Shown here in pieces: positions 30,701 through 40,526 of a DNA stretch of 64,000 nt. Source of the DNA: Klebsiella indica (GTDB taxonomy: Bacteria; Pseudomonadota; Gammaproteobacteria; Enterobacterales; Enterobacteriaceae). Made by a program: the position numbers and the translations under genes. The DNA is taken from positions 124,001 to 188,000 of the forward strand of contig NZ_VCHQ01000009.1 of the NCBI RefSeq assembly GCF_005860775.1, written 5' to 3'. Below the pieces are notes generated by a model that worked only from the letters and a program-made list of their open reading frames with translations, did no database searches and was not told where the DNA came from. Each line of letters opens with the position of its first letter. Position 1 is the stretch's first letter.

Positions 30701-31831
30701 ATCGGGCAGATCGCCAAACGCTACCAGCTCTACAGTAAAGTGACCGGCGGTCAGCGTATCGATCTGTTCGGCGCGCGTCTGGAACAACTCCCGGCAATCT
30801 GGCGTGAACTGATGGAAGCGGGCTTTGAAACCGGCCACGCGTATGGTAAATCCCTGCGGACGGTGAAATCCTGCGTCGGCTCGACCTGGTGTCGCTATGG
30901 CGTACAGGATTCAACCGGTCTGGCGGTAACCCTTGAGCATCGCTACAAGGGCCTGCGCGCGCCGCACAAAATTAAAATGGCGGTCTCCGGCTGCACCCGA
31001 GAATGCGCGGAAGCCCAGGGGAAAGACATCGGCGTTATCGCCACTGAAAAGGGCTGGAACCTGTACGTTTGCGGTAATGGCGGGATGAAGCCGCGCCATG
31101 CCGACCTGTTCGCCAGCGACCTTGATGAACAGACGCTTATCCGCAGTATTGATCGCCTGCTGATGTTTTATATTCGCACTGCCGATCGTTTACAGCGCAC
31201 CAGTACCTGGATGGATAATCTTGAAGGCGGAGTTGACTATCTGCGCGAGGTTATCCTCGACGACAGCCTCGGTATCGGCGAAGAGCTGGAGCAGGAGATG
31301 GCGCGGGTTGTGGAGAGCTACCAGTGCGAATGGCAAACCACCCTTAACGACCCGCAACGGCTGGCGCTGTTCCGTTCTTACGTCAATAGCGATGAGCCGG
31401 ATGAAGCGGTGCAGCGGCAAACTCTGCGCGGTCAGCCGCAGTTAGCCCCTGTGACCGGACAAGGCGAACTGGCGTTGCCGTCTCGTCCCTGGCAGGCCAT
31501 TTGCGATCTTGACGCCATTCCGCCGCAGGCGGGGATTGGCGCGCGGCTGGGTGAGCGACAGATTGCGCTGTTCCGTTTTGGCGATCAGGTTTACGCCCTT
31601 GATAACCGGGAGCCTGGTAGCCAGGCCAACGTGCTGTCGCGCGGCCTTCTCGGCGATGCGGGCGGTGAACCGATTGTCATTTCGCCGCTGTATAAACAGC
31701 GTATTCGTCTGCGCGATGGCCGCCAGTGCGACGGCAGCGAGCAGACGGTCCGCGCCTGGCCGGTGAAAGTGGAGAACGGTAAGGTGTGGGTTGGCAACCA
31801 GCAGTTGCTGGTTCGCGCGGAGGCGTCCTGA
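27761..31831 (+). CDS. nasB: NasC-NasB fusion: NAD(P)/FAD oxidoreductase joined to assimilatory nitrite reductase
   Basis: One frame of 1356 residues. Residues 1-~398 are a pyridine nucleotide-disulfide oxidoreductase module like NasC (VIIGNGMAATRLA; VVIGGGVLGVEAAAAL), the electron-donor subunit of nitrate reductase. Residue 400 is Met, and from there the remaining 957 residues match NasB: a second FAD/NAD module (VGHGMVGHHF; IGGGLLGLEAANAL), two BFD-like [2Fe-2S] motifs (C822/C824/C856/C859 and C918/C921), the siroheme-[4Fe-4S] site (C1038, C1044, C1078, C1082) and a C-terminal NirD-like domain without Rieske ligands. NasB reduces nitrite to ammonium. No stop separates the parts; internal initiation at 28958 could also yield free NasB. 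Stop overlaps nasA. Confidence 0.93.
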   Translation: MTRRLVIIGNGMAATRLAQALAERDAQRFSITIIGDEPCQAYNRIQLSPVLGGEKMAIQTRLLPDEWYRQHGVTVRNGESVIAVDIHARSLQTTGGELFWDELVFATGSLPFTPPLPGVELPHVFAFRTLADVEGILAIDGPAVVIGGGVLGVEAAAALRRHGDNVTLLHRGRWLMEQQTDAFAGEQLQIQLAERGIHCVMESRIAAINAHQVLLEDGRAFAAARVVLATGVQPNKQLAERSGLACGRGIIVNRQLATALPGISAIGECCEIDGQTWGLVAPCLRQAEVLAERLCGAPGEDFSWQDSGTRLKVTGIELFSAGDLRADEQDEICTSWDPLDRHYRRLLLRDGKLRGVLLLGDCASAAPLTSLLGEYSSAPAEWLFNPSSTMQPSAAGQTTMTKPVLALVGHGMVGHHFLEQCVSRNLHQQYRIVVFCEERYAAYDRVHLSEYFCGRSAESLSLVEGDFFTRHGIELRLGEAVASIDREAHVVRDVSGHETHWDKLVLATGSYPFVPPVPGNNLAGCFVYRTLDDLDQIAARAAHSRRGVVIGGGLLGLEAANALKQLGLETHVVEFAPNLMAVQLDNGGAAMLREKIGDLGVGVHTSKATTEIVENEHGLQLNFADGGSLVTDMVVFSAGIRPQDALARNSDLKTGERGGICIDNQCRTSDPAVLAIGECALWENKIYGLVAPGYQMARTAAAVLAGEEASFTGADMSTKLKLLGVDVASFGDAHGRTPGCQSYQWSHGPEQIYKKIVVSQEGKTLLGGVLVGDASDYSTLLQMMLNGMALPARPESLILPALEGSAAKALGVAALPDSAQICSCHNVSKGDICQAVSNGAGDMAAIKRCTKAATGCGGCSALVKQVMEYQLAEQGVEVKKDICEHFPWSRQEIYHLVRVNHIRTFDQLIARYGQGYGCEICKPLVASVLASCWNEYLLKPAHLPLQDTNDRYFANIQKDGTYSVVPRMAAGEVTPDGLIAIGQIAKRYQLYSKVTGGQRIDLFGARLEQLPAIWRELMEAGFETGHAYGKSLRTVKSCVGSTWCRYGVQDSTGLAVTLEHRYKGLRAPHKIKMAVSGCTRECAEAQGKDIGVIATEKGWNLYVCGNGGMKPRHADLFASDLDEQTLIRSIDRLLMFYIRTADRLQRTSTWMDNLEGGVDYLREVILDDSLGIGEELEQEMARVVESYQCEWQTTLNDPQRLALFRSYVNSDEPDEAVQRQTLRGQPQLAPVTGQGELALPSRPWQAICDLDAIPPQAGIGARLGERQIALFRFGDQVYALDNREPGSQANVLSRGLLGDAGGEPIVISPLYKQRIRLRDGRQCDGSEQTVRAWPVKVENGKVWVGNQQLLVRAEAS

Positions 31832-34431
31832 TGACAGAAACCCGGACGACGTGCCCCTACTGTGGCGTGGGCTGCGGGGTTATCGCCAGTCTGAATGAGG
31901 ATGGCAAGGTGACCGTGCGCGGCGATGAGCTGCACCCGGCGAACCTGGGCCGGTTGTGCGTGAAGGGCGCAGCGCTGGGGGAAACCGTGGGCCTGGCGGG
32001 GAGGCTGCTGGCTCCTGAAGTGGACGGCGAACGGGTGTCCTGGCCGCAGGCGCTGGCGGCGGCCGGTTCGCGCCTGCGGGAGATAATCGACCAGTATGGC
32101 CCGCAGGCGGTGGCGTTCTATGCCTCCGGTCAGCTACTGACCGAGGACTACTACGCCGCGAATAAGCTGATGAAGGGATTCATCGGCGCGGCGAACATCG
32201 ATACCAATTCGCGGCTGTGTATGTCTTCGGCGGTCACCGGTTATAAGCGTGCGCTGGGCGCTGATGTGGTGCCGTGCAGTTATGAAGATGTGGAAAACAG
32301 CGATCTGGTGGTGCTGGTGGGCTCGAACGCGGCCTGGGCCCATCCGGTACTTTATCAGCGGCTGGTACAGGCTAAACGCGATAATCCGCAGATGCGGGTA
32401 GTAGTGATTGACCCCCGGCGCACCGCCACCTGCGATATCGCTGATATTCATCTGGCGCTGGCGCCCGGCAGCGACGGGGGGCTGTTTGTCGGCCTGCTTA
32501 ACGCCATTGCCGCCAGCGGTGATATTGCCGGCGATTTCAGCGATGCGCGGCAGGCGCTGAAAATTGCGCAGGCGTGGGATAGCGAAAAAGTGGCGCAGTT
32601 CTGCGGTCTGCCGCGACAGCAGATTGACGCTTTTTATCGCGAATTTATCGCCGCGCCGCGCGCCATCACGCTCTACACCATGGGCATTAATCAATCCGCC
32701 AGCGGCAGCGATAAATGCAATGCCATTATCAATGTTCACCTGGCAAGCGGGAAATATGGCCGTCCGGGCTGCGGACCATTTTCGCTGACCGGTCAACCCA
32801 ATGCGATGGGGGGACGTGAGGTGGGCGGGATGGCGACGATGCTGGCGGCGCATATGAATTTTACAGCCGACGATTTACAGCGTCTGGCACGGTTCTGGGG
32901 CAGCGAAAGGCTGGCGCAAACGCCGGGGCTGACGGCGGTGGAGCTGTTCAGCGCTATTGGCCGCGGCGAGGTGAAAGCCGTGTGGATCATGGGCACCAAT
33001 CCGGTGGTCTCTCTGCCGGACAGCCATGCGGTCAGCGAAGCGCTGGCGGCCTGTCCGCTGGTGATCGTCTCCGATGTGGTCGCCGGTACCGATACCGGAC
33101 GGTTTGCCCATATCCGTTTTCCGGCGCTGGCGTGGGGGGAGAAAAACGGCACGGTGACCAACTCGGAGCGGCGGATCTCTCGCCAGCGCGCGTTCCTGTC
33201 ACCGCCGGGAGAGGCAAGAGCCGACTGGTGGATCATTGCCCGCGTGGCGCAGGCGTTGGGCTTTGGCGCAGCCTTTGCCTGGCGGCATCCTCACGAGGTG
33301 TTCCGCGAACATGCGGCGCTCTCAGGTTTCGAAAATAACGGCCAGCGGGCATTTGATATTGGCGGGCTGGCGGATTTGAGCCGCGAGGCGTGGGACGATC
33401 TGGCACCGGTGCGCTGGCCGGTAAGCCGCAGTCCGGCGCAGTGGAGCCTGCATTCGGGCTGGCATCGCGACGGTAAACTGCGGATGGTGCCGGTCGCCCC
33501 GCAGCCAACCCGGGCGGCGCTCGACGCATTTTATCCGCTGATCCTCAATAGCGGGCGGATACGCGACCAGTGGCACACCATGACCCGTACCGGCGCGGTG
33601 CCGCGACTGATGCAGCATATTGCTGAACCGGTGGTGGAGGTCGCGCCGCCGGATACGCAGCGCTATCACCTGCTGGAGGGCGAGCTGGCGCGGATCTGGT
33701 CACCGCATGGGGTGATGGTGGCCAAAGTGATTATCAGCGACGGGCAGCGTCCCGGATCGTTGTTTGTCCCGATGCACTGGAATAATCAATTTGCTCGCCA
33801 GGGACGGGTGAATAACCTGCAGTTTGCGGTTATCGACCCGCATTCCGGCCAACCGGAGAGCAAACAGGTCGCGGTCGCGATAGCCCCCTGGCTCCCGGCC
33901 TGGAAAGGGGAGCTTTTTTCTCGCCAGCCGGTTCCTCTGCCCGCATCAATACACTGGCGACGACGTGCCTTAGCGGGTATTACGCATCTGTCTCTGGCGG
34001 GGGATATCCACGCCCGTGAATGGCTTGTCGCCTGGTGCAGGCAGCAGGGATGGCAGATGCAGGTCGCCGAAGGCGGCAAGGTCTGGAATCTGCTGGCATG
34101 GCAAGAGGGCGAGCTGATGCTCGGCTGGTGGAGCGATGGGCATGAACCGTCCATCGACGCCGAATGGATTAGCGCCGCGTTTCGCACGCCGCCGCAAGAT
34201 GCCGCCCAGCGTCATGCGTTATTGAGCGGTAGAAAGGGCGGGGATAGCGTGCCTCGCGGGCGTATTATTTGTAGCTGTTTTAGCGTCGGGGAACGGACGA
34301 TAAATGAAGCTATCGCCGACGGCTGTCATACGCTTAACGGACTGGGCGCCAAACTGAAATGTGGCACCAATTGCGGTTCCTGTATTCCGGAGCTGAAGAC
34401 GTTGCTGGCGGAAAATCTGGCGCGAACGTGA
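31831..34431 (+). CDS. nasA: Assimilatory nitrate reductase catalytic subunit
   Basis: An 866-residue cytoplasmic molybdoenzyme that reduces nitrate to nitrite for nitrogen assimilation. The N-terminal [4Fe-4S] motif is CPYCGVGCGV with the fourth Cys in LCVKG. The Mo-bis-MGD domain follows (ANIDTNSRLCMSSAV; WIMGTNPVVSLPDS; the cofactor-binding LTGQPNAMGGREVGGM). A C-terminal BFD-like [2Fe-2S] motif (ICSCFSVGE and CGTNCGSCIPELK) marks the Klebsiella type of NasA, which takes electrons from NasC. The ATG shares a base with the previous stop. No U-tract terminator was seen after it. Confidence 0.97.
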   Translation: MTETRTTCPYCGVGCGVIASLNEDGKVTVRGDELHPANLGRLCVKGAALGETVGLAGRLLAPEVDGERVSWPQALAAAGSRLREIIDQYGPQAVAFYASGQLLTEDYYAANKLMKGFIGAANIDTNSRLCMSSAVTGYKRALGADVVPCSYEDVENSDLVVLVGSNAAWAHPVLYQRLVQAKRDNPQMRVVVIDPRRTATCDIADIHLALAPGSDGGLFVGLLNAIAASGDIAGDFSDARQALKIAQAWDSEKVAQFCGLPRQQIDAFYREFIAAPRAITLYTMGINQSASGSDKCNAIINVHLASGKYGRPGCGPFSLTGQPNAMGGREVGGMATMLAAHMNFTADDLQRLARFWGSERLAQTPGLTAVELFSAIGRGEVKAVWIMGTNPVVSLPDSHAVSEALAACPLVIVSDVVAGTDTGRFAHIRFPALAWGEKNGTVTNSERRISRQRAFLSPPGEARADWWIIARVAQALGFGAAFAWRHPHEVFREHAALSGFENNGQRAFDIGGLADLSREAWDDLAPVRWPVSRSPAQWSLHSGWHRDGKLRMVPVAPQPTRAALDAFYPLILNSGRIRDQWHTMTRTGAVPRLMQHIAEPVVEVAPPDTQRYHLLEGELARIWSPHGVMVAKVIISDGQRPGSLFVPMHWNNQFARQGRVNNLQFAVIDPHSGQPESKQVAVAIAPWLPAWKGELFSRQPVPLPASIHWRRRALAGITHLSLAGDIHAREWLVAWCRQQGWQMQVAEGGKVWNLLAWQEGELMLGWWSDGHEPSIDAEWISAAFRTPPQDAAQRHALLSGRKGGDSVPRGRIICSCFSVGERTINEAIADGCHTLNGLGAKLKCGTNCGSCIPELKTLLAENLART

Positions 34432-34618
34432 GATGAGCGTGATGACTCTCCAGCCTCTGGGGGGAGGCGCGGTTCCGTCGGGCGGCTACCGGCATGCGCA
34501 GGCTGCCCGCAATCAGCGATTCAGCATATTCCTGAAATCATCCTGAAAGCTGCGTAGGGTGACAAAAGACGATAGACTGCCGGTTTGTTGTCACCCTTCG
34601 TGAGTAGATGTAACCGAT

Positions 34619-35998
34619 TTGATCGCTTTGTTGTTCCGCATAACCCCATATTTGTCATTTCTCCTGCTGCTGACAGGTACCGTCGCGCGCGCGCAGCAGA
34701 ATAACCAGCCGGACGTCAGTGCAGCGGATACGTTGCCGGACCTTGGTCTGGCGCCGCAGGTGGATGATGACGCAAAGCACTTTGCCGAGATGGTAAAAAA
34801 ATTTGGCGAAGCCAGTATGAGTGATAAAGAGATGACCGCTGGCGAGCAGGCGCGGGTATTCGCCATCGACAAACTGGGGGATGAGGTCAGTCAGCAACTG
34901 GAGGACTGGCTCTCGCCATGGGGCAACACCAGTGTCGATCTGTTGATTGATAAAGAGGGGCATTTTACCGGCAGCAAGGGAAGCTGGTTTGTCCCCTTAC
35001 AGGATAACGGTGACTTTCTCACCTGGAATCAATACTCGGTCACACAGCGTGACAGCGGACTGGTGGGGAATATTGGCCTCGGTCAGCGCTGGAGAATGGG
35101 CAACTGGCTGTTGGGCTATAACACGTTCTACGATCAGGCGCTGGATGACCACCTGGCGCGCGGCAGTATTGGCGCGGAAGCCTGGGGCGAGTCGATGCGT
35201 TTGTCCGCTAATTACTATCATCCGATTGGTGGCTGGCAGCAGGGAAGTCGCCTGACTCAACTGCAGCGTATGGCGAGTGGCTACGATGTGACGGCTCAGG
35301 CGCGGCTGCCATTTTATCAGTACGTTAATACCAGCGTTAGCGTGGAACAATATTTTGGCGACAACGTCGATCTGTTCGATTCGGGAACCGGATATCATAA
35401 TCCGATAGCGTTGTCGGTCGGCCTGAATTACACGCCTTTTCCGCTGGTCACGGTCACCGCCAAACATAAGCAAGGTGAGAGCGGTATCAGTCAAAACGAT
35501 GTGGGGTTGAAACTCAATTATCGCTTTGGCGTCCCGTTAAAACAGCAACTGGCGGCTGATGAAGTCGCCGTCAGACGCGCGCTGCGCGGAAGCCGCTACG
35601 ATCCTCCGGAACGGGATAACCTGCCGGTGATGGAGTATCGTCAGCGCAAAACCCTGGCGGTTTATCTGGCCACGCCTCCCTGGGATCTTCGGCCGGGAGA
35701 GACGGTACAACTGAAGCTACAAATTCGTAGCCTGCACGGTATTAAGTCTCTGAGCTGGCAGGGAGATACCCAGGCGTTAAGTCTGACTTCGCCGATAGAG
35801 GCCAGTAGTCCGGATGGCTGGAGCGTGATTATGCCACGCTGGAACAGCGACGCTGGCGCGGGCAATCTCTGGCATCTTTCCGTGGTGGTAGAGGATAAAA
35901 AAGGTCAGCGCGTCTCATCCAATGAGATCACCCTGGCGCTGACGGAGCCACTGGAGAGCTTACCTGCAGATGGCGTTTCGTGGCAGCAGACGCCCTAG
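34619..35998 (+). CDS. ychO: Invasin/intimin-like outer-membrane protein YchO
   Basis: A 459-residue protein with a signal peptide (residues 1-~25, ending TVARA), then an inverse-autotransporter beta-barrel of the intimin/invasin type (~95-310; SRGIG-like features [19 protein letters not shown] and [13 protein letters not shown]), then one Ig-like domain (~345-445). It aligns well with E. coli YchO/YchP, which has been linked to adhesion and biofilm. The frame begins at TTG 34619: an upstream stop at 34601 leaves no ATG or GTG that would keep the signal peptide, so TTG is the best choice but not certain. Convergent with narL, 0 bases apart except for the shared end at 35995-35998. Confidence 0.9.
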   Translation: MIALLFRITPYLSFLLLLTGTVARAQQNNQPDVSAADTLPDLGLAPQVDDDAKHFAEMVKKFGEASMSDKEMTAGEQARVFAIDKLGDEVSQQLEDWLSPWGNTSVDLLIDKEGHFTGSKGSWFVPLQDNGDFLTWNQYSVTQRDSGLVGNIGLGQRWRMGNWLLGYNTFYDQALDDHLARGSIGAEAWGESMRLSANYYHPIGGWQQGSRLTQLQRMASGYDVTAQARLPFYQYVNTSVSVEQYFGDNVDLFDSGTGYHNPIALSVGLNYTPFPLVTVTAKHKQGESGISQNDVGLKLNYRFGVPLKQQLAADEVAVRRALRGSRYDPPERDNLPVMEYRQRKTLAVYLATPPWDLRPGETVQLKLQIRSLHGIKSLSWQGDTQALSLTSPIEASSPDGWSVIMPRWNSDAGAGNLWHLSVVVEDKKGQRVSSNEITLALTEPLESLPADGVSWQQTP

Positions 35999-36645
35999 AG
36001 CACGCGTTCCTGATGGACCCAAACCGCCGCTTCTACCCGCGATTTTAATTTCATTTTCTTCAGCATATGTTTGACGTGCACCTTGACGGTGCTTTCGGTG
36101 ATATCCAGGCGGCGGGCGATCATTTTGTTCGGCAGACCCTGAGCAATCAGCTTAAGAATGTCGCGCTCGCGCGGTGTTAACTGGCTAATGTCGCGCTCGG
36201 AGGTGGCGCGATTAGCCCGTAGGCTGGCTGCCAGCACCGGCGTTAATGCTTCGCTGAGCACCATTTCGCCCGCCGCCGCCTGTTGCAGTGCTTTCAGCAG
36301 ATCTTCCGGCTCCATATCTTTCAACAGGTAGCCGTCGGCGCCGCGTTTCAACGCGGTCACGACATCTTCTTCATGGTTGGAAACGCTAAATACCACCACG
36401 CGACCGGAAAGCGCTTTTTCGCGCAGCTTGTCCAGAGTTTCGAGGCCGTTCATCCCCGGCATATTGAGATCCAGCAGAATCAAATCCGGGTCCAGGGACT
36501 CCGCCATCGCGATACCCTGTTCGCCGTTACTGGCTTCACCAATCACCTGAATATCCGGTGCCATACTGATAAGCTGTTTGACGCCGGTACGCAGCATCGG
36601 GTGATCGTCAATGAGAAGGATGGTTGCTCGTTCCTGTTGACTCAT
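35995..36645 (-). CDS. narL: Nitrate/nitrite response regulator NarL
   Basis: A 216-residue response regulator. The receiver domain has Asp13, Asp14 and the phosphorylated Asp59 ([13 protein letters not shown]). The C-terminal LuxR-type HTH (residues ~150-212) includes [19 protein letters not shown] and [14 protein letters not shown]. NarL-P binds TACYYMT heptamers to activate narG and narK and to repress other anaerobic genes. It starts 10 bases after narX ends. In E. coli I recall these genes overlapping; here NarX is shorter at its C-terminus. Confidence 0.97.
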   Translation of the reverse strand: MSQQERATILLIDDHPMLRTGVKQLISMAPDIQVIGEASNGEQGIAMAESLDPDLILLDLNMPGMNGLETLDKLREKALSGRVVVFSVSNHEEDVVTALKRGADGYLLKDMEPEDLLKALQQAAAGEMVLSEALTPVLAASLRANRATSERDISQLTPRERDILKLIAQGLPNKMIARRLDITESTVKVHVKHMLKKMKLKSRVEAAVWVHQERVL

Positions 36646-36655
36646 AGCGTTCTCC

Positions 36656-38434
36656 TTATTGGATTGAAAACGATTTTTCAGGGATAAAGGTGACCACCAC
36701 TTCCGTGCCGCCGGTTTTCCGACGCTGCACCTGACAGTCTCCGCGTAGGCTCTGAGCGCGATCGCGCATAATGATTAAGCCGTAATGGTTGCTGCGTTCC
36801 GCATTCTCCGGTACCCCGCGGCCGTTATCGGCCACCACCAGTCGGACCTGATTATCCTTTAGCGTTACCGTAACGCTGACTTCTGTGGCATTGGCATGCT
36901 TGAGGGCATTGCTTAGCGCCTCGCGGGCGATTTGCAGCAGGTGGATAGCCTGGTGCGAGGGCACAAAACGCGGCGGTAGTTGATAATCCAGTCGCACTGT
37001 AAAGCCGAAATGGGCGCTGTACTCCTGACAACTGGCTTCCAGCGCCGGGCGCAGACCGGTGTCGGTTAACTGCAGACGGAAGGTTGTCAGCAGTTCCCGC
37101 AGCTGTGCCCATGAGGTATTCAGTTCATTACGGATTTGCCCCAAAAGCTGGCGACTCTCTTCCGGTAGCCTGTCACCCTGCATCTGCAGGCAACTGACCT
37201 GCATTTTCATACAGGAGAGCGATTGGGCGATGGAGTCATGCAGTTCGCGGGCGATAGTCGCACGTTCCTCCATTACGATAAGCTGCTGCTGGCGCTCCTG
37301 ATGCCGATCGAGGGCCAGGGTCCCGGCGATCTGCTCAACTAACGTATCGACCAGTTGCTGCTGATCGTGGCTCAGGTGAAGACCGGTAGGGAGGGTAGAC
37401 AGCAGAATACCATATTGATTATGGGCATCCGACAGTCGCCATTTTAATGTGGTGCCGACATTGGGCAACGCCGGCAGGTCGCGCGGGCAGAGATAGCAGC
37501 CTCGGTCATCGCACTGAATGTCGGAGTGGCAGGAAAACTCCTGATGGTTATCTTCATCTTCGAGATCGTAAACCCGGACTTCAATATCGCGCAGCGGGGT
37601 TAACCCTTGCAAACCGTTAAGCACGGGCGAGATACGTTCGCAGAGTGGGGCGTTCGAATGCAGACGGCGGTTGGCTTGCCACAGGAATGCGAGGATCTCA
37701 TTTTTTTGTTCAAGTCCGGCGGTTTTTTCCTGTACCCGCCGTTCAAGCACCGAATAGCTCTCGGCCAGTTCTTCCGACATATTATTCAGCGCCATACCCA
37801 GCGTCGCCATTTCGTTGCGTCCGCCAATTTGCGCACGCTGGGTAAAATCGCGCTGGCTCACCGCGCGGGCCATCGCCAGCAGCTGTTTCCAGGGGCGTAA
37901 CAACCGGGCGCGTAGCCAGACGATAGTGAACGCCAGCAGCAGCGCCATGCCGACAGCCATCAAACGCTGGGTCCAGACAACCTGCTTTATCCGCTCTTCG
38001 GTGGTGTGATCGAAAGCGGTGACCAACTGATCTATGCGGTTGACAAAACCGGCAACGTTCGCCGCTACCGTCGCCTGATGCTGCGCACGGCGCATTTCCG
38101 GCGCCAGCTCCAGTTGCCAGTAGCGCTGTAAAGCCTGAAGCTGTTGCTGCTGATCGTCATGGCGCGCGGCGTACTGCAGTTCCGGACTGAAGACCGTCGC
38201 CGTCATTTCATCCAGCAGTTTTTGGTCATCGGCGTGCAACGGTACCGCCGCCAGCAGGCGATAGCTCTGCATACGTAGCGAACCGGCTTTATTAATGGCG
38301 TGCGCGCTGCCCTGAACGCCGTGCACCAGGCGAGAGGAAATCGCCATTCCGGCAACACCTATCACCGCAACCAATAAAACGATCAACGCGAGCTGATTCA
38401 CCAGCGTTAGCGGCGTAAAAAGACGTTTCAACAT
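36656..38434 (-). CDS. narX: Nitrate/nitrite sensor histidine kinase NarX
   Basis: A 592-residue membrane kinase and phosphatase for NarL. Two spans (~13-35 and ~150-172) border a periplasmic sensor with the conserved P-box ([19 protein letters not shown]), which binds nitrate. A HAMP region and a Cys-containing central module ([10 protein letters not shown]) follow. The phospho-acceptor His399 is in [12 protein letters not shown], the same number as in E. coli. The HATPase region shows [14 protein letters not shown]. The end is PEKSFSIQ, about six residues shorter than E. coli NarX, so the usual overlap with narL is lost. Confidence 0.97.
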   Translation of the reverse strand: MLKRLFTPLTLVNQLALIVLLVAVIGVAGMAISSRLVHGVQGSAHAINKAGSLRMQSYRLLAAVPLHADDQKLLDEMTATVFSPELQYAARHDDQQQQLQALQRYWQLELAPEMRRAQHQATVAANVAGFVNRIDQLVTAFDHTTEERIKQVVWTQRLMAVGMALLLAFTIVWLRARLLRPWKQLLAMARAVSQRDFTQRAQIGGRNEMATLGMALNNMSEELAESYSVLERRVQEKTAGLEQKNEILAFLWQANRRLHSNAPLCERISPVLNGLQGLTPLRDIEVRVYDLEDEDNHQEFSCHSDIQCDDRGCYLCPRDLPALPNVGTTLKWRLSDAHNQYGILLSTLPTGLHLSHDQQQLVDTLVEQIAGTLALDRHQERQQQLIVMEERATIARELHDSIAQSLSCMKMQVSCLQMQGDRLPEESRQLLGQIRNELNTSWAQLRELLTTFRLQLTDTGLRPALEASCQEYSAHFGFTVRLDYQLPPRFVPSHQAIHLLQIAREALSNALKHANATEVSVTVTLKDNQVRLVVADNGRGVPENAERSNHYGLIIMRDRAQSLRGDCQVQRRKTGGTEVVVTFIPEKSFSIQ

Positions 38435-38744
38435 GGCTAAATGGCTCCTGATCGGCCAGTCATCCGGGCGTGTGGCTTATTCTCGGACATCCTCTGGAGT
38501 ATACCCATACCCCAAAAGGATTACTCCTTAATTGTCAGTCTTCGATAGCCTGGTGGCACGCATTTGTGGAATGACAGCAGCCGTGTGATAAAACACACTT
38601 TTTTGCGCAGAAATAGCTACTCATTAGGGAGGATGTGCTTTTTTTAGCGAATTTCTCGCCCGCTTTTGCTTTGATTTATATCAACTTACCGCCGCCGGTA
38701 ACCCATAAGGTAGCCAGGGTTAATATGAATCATCAGAGGTGTCT
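38435..38744 (+). promoter_or_regulatory. narX-narK divergent control region
   Basis: It holds a perfect FNR box (38671-38684) and NarL heptamers TACCCAT (38502-38508), TACCCCA (38508-38514), TACTCCT (38522-38528) and TACTCAT (38628-38634). This is the expected layout of an FNR-dependent, nitrate-induced narK promoter; the left part also serves narX. Confidence 0.8.
38671..38684 (+). promoter_or_regulatory. FNR box of narK
   Basis: TTGAT-N4-ATCAA with no mismatch. If centred at -41.5 it predicts transcription start near 38719, 26 bases before the start codon. Confidence 0.88.
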
Positions 38745-40133
38745 ATGAGTCACTCTTCAATCCCGGAGAAGACTAACAGCCCAGTCATTAGCGACTGGCG
38801 TCCTGAAGATCCTGAGTTCTGGCAGCAGCGTGGTCATCGTGTCGCCAGCCGCAATCTGTGGATCTCCGTTCCCTGTCTTTTACTGGCATTCTGCGTCTGG
38901 ATGTTGTTCAGCGCCGTCGCCGTCAATCTGAATAAAGTCGGTTTTCAGTTTTCAACCGATCAGTTATTTATGCTGACCGCGCTACCCGCGTTGTCCGGCG
39001 CGCTTCTGCGCGTGCCCTATGCTTTTATGGTCCCGCTGTTCGGCGGCCGTCGCTGGACTGCATTTAGTACCGGGATCATGATCGTCCCCTGCGTATGGCT
39101 GGGCTTCGCGGTACAGGATACCGCGACACCCTTTAGCGTATTTGTGATTATCTCCCTGTTGTGTGGCTTTGCGGGGGCGAACTTTGCTTCCAGTATGGCC
39201 AATATCAGCTTCTTTTTTCCGAAACAGAAGCAGGGCGGCGCGTTGGGTATCAACGGCGGCCTCGGCAATATGGGGGTCAGCGTGATGCAACTGGTCGCTC
39301 CTCTGGTGGTATCTCTGTCGATTTTCGCCATCTTTGGCGGGAGGGGCAGCGAATTACCGGATGGATCAACGCTGTATCTGGAAAACGCGGCGTGGATTTG
39401 GGTACCGTTTCTGATTATCTTCACCCTCGCGGCATGGTTCTTTATGAACGATCTGTCGGCGTCGAAGGCTTCTCTTCGCGAACAGCTCCCGGTGCTGAAG
39501 CGTGCGCATCTGTGGATTATGGCACTGCTCTATCTGGCGACCTTCGGTTCATTTATCGGCTTCTCCGCAGGCTTCGCGATGTTGTCGAAGACCCAGTTTC
39601 CTGATGTTCAGATCCTTCATTACGCCTTCTTTGGGCCGTTTATTGGTGCGCTGGCGCGTTCCTGCGGCGGCGCGATCTCCGACCGTCTGGGTGGAACCCG
39701 CGTGACGCTGGTGAACTTTGTGTTGATGGCAATCTTCTGCGGCCTGTTATTCCTGACGCTGCCATCTCACGGCGAGGGCGGTAATTTTATTGCCTTCTTC
39801 GCGGTATTTATGGTGCTGTTCCTGACCGCCGGGCTGGGAAGCGCCTCTACCTTCCAGATGATCTCGGTTATCTTCCGTAAAATGACCATGGATCGCGTGA
39901 AAGAGCAGGGCGGCAGCGACGCGCAGGCGATGCGTGAAGCGGCCACCGACACGGCGGCAGCGTTAGGCTTTATCTCGGCGATTGGCGCTATCGGCGGCTT
40001 CTTTATCCCGAAAGCGTTTGGTATTTCACTGGATCTCACCGGTTCTCCGGCCGGAGCGATGAAAGTCTTCCTGGTGTTCTATATTGCCTGCGTGGTGATT
40101 ACCTGGGCCGCTTATGGGCGGAAGCAGAAATAA
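38745..40133 (+). CDS. narK: Nitrate/nitrite antiporter NarK
   Basis: A 462-residue major facilitator protein that exchanges external nitrate for internal nitrite to supply NarGHI. Twelve spans. The two NNP nitrate signatures are present (GFAGANFASSMANISFFFP with the following KQKQGGALGINGG, and GLGSASTFQMISVIF), as are the substrate Args in LLRVPYAF and RSCGGAISDRLGG. ATG 38745 is preferred over GTG 38739 because AGAGG is well spaced from it and the N-terminus then matches E. coli. Confidence 0.97.
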   Translation: MSHSSIPEKTNSPVISDWRPEDPEFWQQRGHRVASRNLWISVPCLLLAFCVWMLFSAVAVNLNKVGFQFSTDQLFMLTALPALSGALLRVPYAFMVPLFGGRRWTAFSTGIMIVPCVWLGFAVQDTATPFSVFVIISLLCGFAGANFASSMANISFFFPKQKQGGALGINGGLGNMGVSVMQLVAPLVVSLSIFAIFGGRGSELPDGSTLYLENAAWIWVPFLIIFTLAAWFFMNDLSASKASLREQLPVLKRAHLWIMALLYLATFGSFIGFSAGFAMLSKTQFPDVQILHYAFFGPFIGALARSCGGAISDRLGGTRVTLVNFVLMAIFCGLLFLTLPSHGEGGNFIAFFAVFMVLFLTAGLGSASTFQMISVIFRKMTMDRVKEQGGSDAQAMREAATDTAAALGFISAIGAIGGFFIPKAFGISLDLTGSPAGAMKVFLVFYIACVVITWAAYGRKQK

Positions 40134-40153
40134 TTTTTTGCCTATGTTCATTC

Positions 40154-40184
40154 AAGAGCGCAGAAATATTTGCGCTCTTTTTTT
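40154..40184 (+). terminator. Intrinsic terminator after narK
   Basis: Arms AAGAGCGCA (40154-40162) and TGCGCTCTT (40171-40179) followed by a T run. It separates narK from the narG promoter region. Confidence 0.87.
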
Positions 40185-40526
40185 GAGGTATTAATTAGTT
40201 ACAACATACTATTTGTTTTGAATTATTTTATACCGTACTTAAATCACAAAGAAATTACCCACTATGACATCTACCACTTAATACCCAGAGGAATAATAAA
40301 CCTCTATTGATAGCAATGTTTTTAAATAAAAAGCTATATTAATCATATAGATAAAAAATATAAATAGATACTACTTTGGTGGTAATGGTTATTTTTGACC
40401 ATCTTTATAAGCTATTCCGCCTTGATCGTTATCAATTCCCAACCGCCTTCATAGCGTTACCGTCGCAGCTAATTCAGCAATGTCGATTTATCAGAGAGCC
40501 ATCAGGCTCCACACAGGAGAAACCCG
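40185..40526 (+). promoter_or_regulatory. narGHJI promoter region
   Basis: AT-rich region with NarL heptamers TACCCAC (40256-40262), TACCACT (40272-40278) and TACCCAG (40282-40288), an FNR box at 40422-40435, and between them AT-rich DNA where IHF bends the E. coli promoter. The heptamers fall near -190 to -210 relative to the inferred start at ~40470, matching the far-upstream NarL site of E. coli narG. Confidence 0.8.
40422..40435 (+). promoter_or_regulatory. FNR box of narG
   Basis: TTGAT-CGTT-ATCAA, identical in form to the E. coli narG site. It makes transcription dependent on oxygen absence. Confidence 0.88.
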
